A stretch of DNA of 64,000 bases from Casuarius casuarius (taxonomy: Eukaryota > Chordata > Aves > Casuariiformes > Casuariidae): assembly GCA_003342895.1 (NCBI GenBank), contig PTFA01000112.1:2209332-2273331 (forward strand). The letters are read 5' to 3'. Each line of letters starts with the position of its first letter. Positions within the stretch are counted from its first letter, which is position 1. The translations under genes and the position numbers were made by a program. Positions 57,330 to 64,000 of the stretch are shown in pieces. The notes beneath the pieces are model-generated. The model was given only the letters and a program-made list of their open reading frames with translations, was not told where the DNA came from and searched no databases.

Positions 57330-59600
57330 AAAATTAGCTGCAGTTACACACCCATGGGTTAATTGCTGGCTATTCACTTCCAGAAGAGGTACACCATGAC
57401 CCCAACGACATTCAACTTCGCTTTCCTCTTTAACTCTCACAGATTCACAGTAGCATCAGTGAAACCAGAATTCACTCTCTGCACACGCATGTTCAGCCAT
57501 ACCTCGTTTGCAAAGTCTATAGACTAAACACACGCATGGTATCTACATAGGCACTTAAACGAAAATACTGTATCTCAGCATCCCAGTAGATTTACTGATA
57601 AAAGTAAGATGCCTCAGGGCCCGGAGGAGCCCCTTCGGTGTACCCAGAGCCCGCACGGCAGAGCTGGGGGACCACCGTAGCACCCCGGGGAGGGCACGGC
57701 CTCTGCACGATGCTGGCACTCACCAATAGCTCTGCACTAGTCCTAGTCAGCGCAAATTAAATACTTCGTATTTTGGATGAACGTTACCTGTCACTTACTG
57801 CATAGCACCATTCAAGCCAAATCCCACTCTGATTTTGCTGCTGACAGAGATAGGAATATGAGTAATTTCTCTAAAACTACCCAGGGAGCCCAGAGGAGGA
57901 AAGGAGATGGGAATCCAGGGCGCTCGCCCCTCTCCCATGCTCAGTTCACCTGCTGATAGCAACAGGGCAATGCCCAAAGGAGACAAGCAGGAGCGCTACG
58001 GCACACACGACCGCGCACGGCAACGTCCGTCCCCCATCCCCTCCCCGCAGAGGCACAGCTTCAGTGCTGAAAGGACAAAACCCAAACAAATCTGAGAAAG
58101 ACTAGTGCAACATGAAAAGAAACTTGCTCCTGTGCAAATCAACAGTGCAAGAACCAGTCCTCTGCATCCCAGCACCCTATCCGCGCTTCTTTTCACTAAA
58201 ACAGCCTTGTCTTCCAGCATCCTCCGATATAAAGAAAATCTCAAGGAAAACCGGCCTAAGCCAGCGAGACTCTTCCTGCTGACGTATGGGGTCTGGACTG
58301 GGCTTGGACTATCCTCCCCGGGGAGCCTAAGAAACAGAGGTCCCAGTGAGGGCCCTGGAGTTGAGCCTGATTTTTATGCAGGCTCTGCGAGTCCACCCCT
58401 GTCCTGAGCGCGGGTATGAGATGGTATCTGCTCTGGTGTCGGGTAAGGAACTGCCATGCAATTTATGGTGTGATCATACCTGGGTATTGCAGCCTGGGAA
58501 GAGAGCCATAAATAATCATTCCGGCTCATATGTATCAATTTATTACATTATCAATCCATTTGCATTTTCTGACAGAATTAGTCTTTTCTCTTTTTAATCA
58601 TACAACTTAACAACAGGTCACTCAAGAAAACTCATGGGAAAACCTAATAGCCAGTTGGTTTCCTTCACCCTATGAGAGCATCAGGAAAGACCATGCAATG
58701 GAAAAAAACCAAAGTGCATGACTGGGAACTATGATGAACGCTGGCTGGCAGGAAGGTAGTATCTACAGAGCTACACTTATTTATCTATCTTTCAGTTCAT
58801 ACAAGCTGCTCCATTATAGCCTCTGGGTGGGGAAGCATTGATTTTTAAACATCACAAGTTAAAGAATAACCAATCTGACAAAACGTCAGCTTGGAAGAGA
58901 GCCCTCGGCTGCAGGAAGCGCGGCGTGCTCGCCCCGTGCCGGCGGGCAGGAGGGTCAGGATGTGCCCGCGAGGCTTCCCGTGCCACGGCCTGGGGTGCGA
59001 AGGCAGGGACAGGCACCGGCAGTGGTGGTTTCTACCTTGCCTCATTCCAGAGCATTTATCACCCAAATTAATCTCATGGCCCACTTAGCTAGAAGGGTGC
59101 TGGGTACGGTGCAAGCACCAGCACCAGAGGGCAACAGCCACGGATGCCTGCAGCTAGGACCCAGATTTTGCATAACGGTCAACACCACACAGCAGCTTTC
59201 CCATCCTATTTGGAAGCTCCAGTTTCTCCTGCAAAACACTGCCCAATTTTGCGTTGGCTGGTGATTTATAACCCCGTCCCTTGGCCACACAGACCACCGC
59301 AGGGCGGGCTGTGCATCGGAGGACGACAAAGTCACCGTGCACAGAAAAATCTTGTGCCGCAGGGCCTCCTCTTCCCATCGCCCGCGCGAGGAGTTAAGGC
59401 ACGCGGCTCATTTCTTTAGCCGGTCCCCTCCTGCCTTCCTAGCGCCGGCATAAAATTGAATCCTGAGCCTCGCTGGTCTGACGGCTCTTCCCCTCCTCCA
59501 ACCTGCCCTCGCCCGCCGCACCTCCCCGCTGCTTCGTCCCCGCCGGCCGTGCGCAGGGGGAAGGCAAAAATAATAGTGACAGCCCCCCCGGGAAAGCCGA
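57330..59600. other. Non-coding stretch, no gene recognised
   Basis: Unique sequence with GC-richer patches at 57610-57710 and 58890-59020. Short open frames on both strands show no domains. A CAG|GTAACG minus-strand donor-like word is near 57787, without a partner. Confidence 0.4.
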
Positions 59601-59619
59601 GAGGCCCTTGCAAAGTGCA

Positions 59620-60250
59620 CGGCGAAAATGAGCGCGCCTGCTCACTCATCACATTTCGCATTCGTTCTGCCACTCGCTGTCAAATTAGAACGTGGCCAAC
59701 AACTCATTTCTCCTGCTCTCGCAGTTACAAATTAGTCCATTAAGCTGTCTGCAGCGAGCCTTTTTTCCTCTTCCCAGTAATGGCCTCCGAGAATTCCTTC
59801 ATAATCGCCAGGTTCTCCTGGGATGCCCACCGAAAGCAGATGGAGACGCTCCCGGGTAATACAAGGCACTTTTTAATGACACAACATGCTGCGGGTTTTT
59901 TTTTATATATAAATTTTTATGTCCCTGCTCTCCCTTCATCATCTTTCCCCTTTCCTGCTTTCTTCCACCACGATGATTAGGAATAAAAAAATAAATACAA
60001 GAGAAGAGGGGAGATGGAGTAAGGGGCAACGATGTTTTTGCGCAGGGGCTGACAGCTACAGAAACAGGGGGAGGAGGGAAAAATCAGCTTCAGCTCCCTA
60101 ATTAAAACCTCCTAATTGAATTATCTTTATTGAAAAATTAGATCTTCCATTGGAAGCGCAGAGATCGGGGCAGACAGACGACCGAGGCCTCCCGTAGATG
60201 ACTAATCTGTTTCATTTACGGCGGCTCTGCCTCCCTGCCCGATGGACGCG
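59620..60250. promoter_or_regulatory. Candidate conserved element (paired TAATTA/TAATTG)
   Basis: Homeodomain words TAATTAAA at 60099-60106 and TAATTG at 60113-60118 are 14 bp apart and followed by AATTATC. The left part carries CAAATTAG (59681 and 59728 regions), ATTAAGC and ATAATCGCC words. No coding frame or repeat family. Reads as a developmental enhancer candidate from motif density. Confidence 0.4.
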
Positions 60251-60259
60251 CCGGGGACA

Positions 60260-63200
60260 CCGGGCTGCTCCGCAGGCCAGGCCTGCCGCAAAGCCCATCG
60301 CTCATGGCTGAACAAGTTCCTTAACGCAGAGCCCCTCTCTGAAGGGATGCTCTGGAGAGCCGAAAGGACTCGAGTGTTATTAGCAGGTGGAGGGCTAGTA
60401 TCAGTGGGGAGCTGTCTTTATTTATTTTAAAGTGTCCTAGAAAGTGACACTGGTGCAGCAGCCTGTTCGATCAGGTGGTGCGGGGAAGGGGCCGCTGCCT
60501 AGCACTGGTCAGGGCACCGAAACCCCCACAAACTATATATGACACACAAAGCGTTGCTGTTTTTTTTCTTTTTTAGTTGGCGGAAAGCTGCTGTGTATAC
60601 AAGCAGGGCATTTACAGCACTGCAACCGTTTTCTGTACATTGAGGATGCACAGAAAAAAATGATACCAAGTACTGCCAGCTGGTATCCATGCTGCACGTT
60701 AAATAATAGCAACTAAAGACAAATTTTTCCCCTCCATCTGATAACCCAAAGAGTCAGCCATGGGGATGCTGCTTGGGAGCGGCGCCGCTCGCCCAGAGCC
60801 CGTGCACTGGGTGAAGACCCCGGCCTGCTCCTGGAGCAGACGGCGGCTGTGCCGAGCCCAGCCCTGCATCCTCCCTTCCCGTCACGGGGATCAGCTCCGA
60901 GGGGCATCGCCTTGCAGAGCCAGCCGGCATGGAAGAGGATGGCTAGGAGGAGTCCTCGCTTGACACAACGCAACGAGAAAAATGGTTTGGAGAACCAGTA
61001 ACGGACTTGGTCCTTCCTTACCAGGTTACCGATCCAGATCGAGTTCAGCTTCTGGTTCCTACTTGATGCTTATTTGATGGTCAGGAGAAAAGGAGGCTGA
61101 ATCTCAGCCCCAAACCTAGCAAGTTACCTCAAAAAATCAGAGCTGGCATTTTTTTGTAGCCTTTGCAGACAGAGCCAAGATAAACGGTGCCTGGAAAGAT
61201 CATATCCCACCCCGTTCTCTGCTCTTGCAAAACAAAGAGGACAAGCTCTACCCAGCGGAAATGGATCGCAAGCATTGCCAAGTGCTGTCTACTGACCTCT
61301 GAAGGGTAGAAGGCCCTCAGTCACTCTTCGGCCGCTTGTCTCCCTCCCTCTCTTTCCCAAATCAGAATATCAGCTTCAAAATAATAAGACTAAAACTAAT
61401 TAAATAAACACATTGTGTGTCCTTGTAATTTGCTTGCTGACTTTGCAGTGGGCAGGCTCGTATTGCCAAGTTCTCCTAAGTTACCACACGGGTTAATATT
61501 TCTTTGTAACGAAAGTCAAAATTTCTTATCTCCCGGCAGAATTCCAGGAGCCGGGCCTTAAAAGAAACATTTTGCAGTAAAATTACAAGATCGGATGACG
61601 CTACAGTCGTCTCTCCTTAGCCGCCTCCTCCCACATGAAATGAGACTGAAGGACTCGGCTGCCACCCTGCAGCTCTGCTCCGCGTCTGCTGCGAGCGGTG
61701 GGCATGCCGCGCTAGCGCCCGCCTGCTCAACAGCCCCAGGATTCGTGCATCCGATTGCTAGACAGGCTGCGATAAGGCTGTTTTCATGGCTGTGCACCCC
61801 ACAGCCAGCCAGAAAGAGAAACAAGAAGGCAAGAGAAAGTGTAGAGTCCTTTCAACACTTTTCAGGAGATACCATGTGCCAAAGGGCGAGGGGAGCTGTA
61901 GGTGGGGAGGAGCTGTGTTTTGAATGTATTTATTTGGAGGCGGGGAAGGGAAGGAATAAACCAGTTTCCTGGAAGTGAAGAAAAATTGGCTGTCTTTGCA
62001 ACGTCTGAGGCCAGCTGGGAAGACAGAGGCGCGATTCAACTTTTTGTTTAAAGAAAACGCACTCCAAGTGGCAGAAACGTCCAAAAAAAAATCAACTCCC
62101 CTTAGTCCTGCACTAGAATAAGCAAAACCCAACTCTCTCTAAACACAGAAGTGTCAATGAGAATAAAAGCTGTCCTTCATAAGTCATAAATTATTATTTT
62201 AGGAAGAAAAGAGGCAGTTTTTCTTTGAAAGGTAATATACAAATATTCCCATAGAACAAAAAAGGGGGAGAAGACTTCAAGTCGATCACTGCAGCTCTTG
62301 GATTTTGTTACCACTATCTGCTCATTTATCCTCATCTCACAACATAAAGACTTCCTGATTGCATTGTATTCACAGAAAATATGAGACAACCTCCTCAGGC
62401 TTTTTCATACTGTTCTTTTCTGTTCTTTACAAAAAATTCTGAGGAAGGAAAGAAGCAACCTTTCATCTTCCCTATTTACACGTATGCTCTAGACAAAGAT
62501 AACAGCTAGAAGAAATCAGCTAGGAGCTGGAAATGCCGTAGTGCTTGGCGAAGTATGTGCACACAGAGAGAGGCACCGTGGACATAACCAGAGGAGCATC
62601 CAAACATGGACCCCAGTTTTAGTGCAGATCACCAGCTAAGCAAGGTTTGGCCAGCACTGGCCAAATAAGCCAAATGGCATTTGCAAAGAGGCCTGCTAAC
62701 TCTTCTCTCTCTATTTCTGTTGCACTGTTATCTCAAAACATCAAGAGAAGGGCCACACTATTGGAAATGCTAGTTTAAATAAAAAGAAAGCTAAATCACT
62801 GAAACCTAATGCATTTGGGTTACGCAGATGCTATACAGTTTTTCAGTGTACATGCTTGATTCAAAAGCACACCTAAAATCAAAGCTGATCAGCTGAAGTC
62901 CCGTGCACTGGAGGAGGAGAGTTAACCCCTTTGCCTGGGCCAAACAAGAAGGATTTGTTTTAGCCATTTGTAGCAGTAATCTGATTTGCATACAGATCTA
63001 TAGTAACTGTGCACACAAATCTATTTGCATACCCATTTTTGCAACTGGATCATTGCTCTATTTAAAACATCTCCTTGAAATAACCTTGAGCCTACAGCAT
63101 ATATACTGTGCACATGCACATACATGCGTGTGCAAGTTCATCATTACCGTAGTAAAAATATTACAGTATAGTAATGCTTCAGCTAAAAATCAAAACTCCA

Positions 63201-64000
63201 CAGCGTATAATTTTACTTCACGACTTGGGGCAATTTCTGAGAAATACTGTAGTATTTTTAACAGCACATATATGACAGACCATATACACCGCTGTTGGCC
63301 GCTGGTTTCCATAAATCTTTCAAAACCAATATTTATACTCCCATGAAGGACTCCTGGCTGCTTATTTTCCATCTCTGTAAAAATGGTCAGATCAATAGTT
63401 CTGTGTATGGTACTTGGAAACATGTCACAGCAGCCTCTAAAACCTCTTTTTCCTTTGTCTGCAATCGATTTCTGTAATATGCAAATATTAAGAAAAAGGA
63501 AGCTTTAAGTTTCCTCTTAGGATCCTTTGTGAATCCTTCAGAATCCAGACACCACTACGACGGAAAATTAAAGCCCTGCCAGCAGTTTACCGTCTCCCCC
63601 GAGCGCCAGCCGTGCTGTGATCGCAACACTTTGCTCCAAGCTATGAAATTCTGAAATTTGCATGTTCTTCACTTCGGGATTGTTTCAGCAGAAAGGTAAA
63701 CACCGTGGAGCTGGCTGCCCGTTAAAACCGCCGTCTCCTCGGCCAACCTCGCGCTCTCGGAAGGCGGCGGCAGCGGAGGAGGAGGAGGAGGATTGCCACT
63801 GTTCTGCTCTGCCAGTGAAAAGATAACGCTGCTCGCGGTCTTGCTTTAGATGTTACTGCACACCCAATTTCTTAGTTAATATGCAGGATCAGGAAAATCA
63901 AACTTGTGTTATGGAGTCTTACTTTGAGAAGGAGCAGAGAGACGTGCTATTCACTGGAGCCTTTTGTGAGAGACTTTACTCCCCCCCCCCCTTTTTTCAG
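60260..64000. other. Non-coding stretch, no gene recognised
   Basis: Unique sequence to the window end. It contains a GC-richer patch at 60770-60960, a (GGA)n run near 63775-63791 and a poly-C run of about 10 before the last bases (near 63981-63990). Donor-like words near 61017 (minus strand), 62231 and 63695 lack convincing partners. No gene, RNA or recent mobile element is recognised. Confidence 0.45.

Noticed and set aside
1..64000. tRNA, CRISPR, prophage, insertion sequence or operon structure
   Set aside because: No B-box-type tRNA, regularly spaced repeats or prokaryotic gene layout is present; the window is vertebrate non-coding DNA.

Overview
This window looks like vertebrate nuclear DNA, most likely from a bird (or possibly another sauropsid). 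The argument is indirect. Recognisable transposon fossils are few and old. The clearest recent signal is an avian-style CR1 tail fragment. Several ancient amniote elements (MIR-like SINEs, an L3/CR1-like LINE tail) survive in degraded form. The sequence alternates between AT-rich non-coding blocks and short CpG-dense islands. There is no bacterial or viral gene organisation, and no open reading frame has the character of a real intact protein gene. Two assembly gaps (10690-11304 and 26335-27317) show that it comes from a draft scaffold.

The layout suggests a regulatory-rich intron or flank of a developmental gene. From 1 to about 25 kb the DNA is mostly non-coding. It holds candidate conserved elements rich in homeodomain, octamer and GATA motifs (2.1-3.15 kb, 7.4-7.85 kb, 16.8-17.3 kb, 20.6-21.0 kb), one CpG island (7.6-8.1 kb), a MIR fossil, a CR1-derived tandem repeat ending in the first gap, and one well-formed candidate coding exon of 54 nt on the minus strand at 18937-18990.

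From 25.1 to 30.9 kb lies a cluster of CpG-rich segments, broken by the second gap and by about 640 bp of TG/CG-rich alternating purine-pyrimidine DNA. This is the best promoter candidate. If it drives a minus-strand gene, the 54-nt exon would be an early internal exon about 6 kb downstream, but that link is inferred. From 31 to 42 kb, AT-rich candidate enhancers (32.3-33.55, 35.85-36.06, 38.5-39.0, 40.0-40.4 kb) alternate with smaller GC islands (34.0-34.6, 36.06-36.25 kb).

From 42 to 64 kb there is an L3/CR1-like fossil (43.1-43.46 kb), an orphan CpG island (46.84-47.42 kb), smaller GC islands (48.0-48.25 and 55.4-55.65 kb), more TAAT-, SOX- or forkhead-motif-rich blocks (48.84-49.09, 50.0-50.2, 52.5-52.8, 54.95-55.22, 59.6-60.25 kb), an ATT microsatellite, and a possible 27-nt microexon on the plus strand (57058-57084).

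I could not name the host gene. 'Conserved element' here means a candidate judged from base composition and motif density by eye. No alignment was possible. All binding-site calls are consensus matches, not evidence of occupancy.
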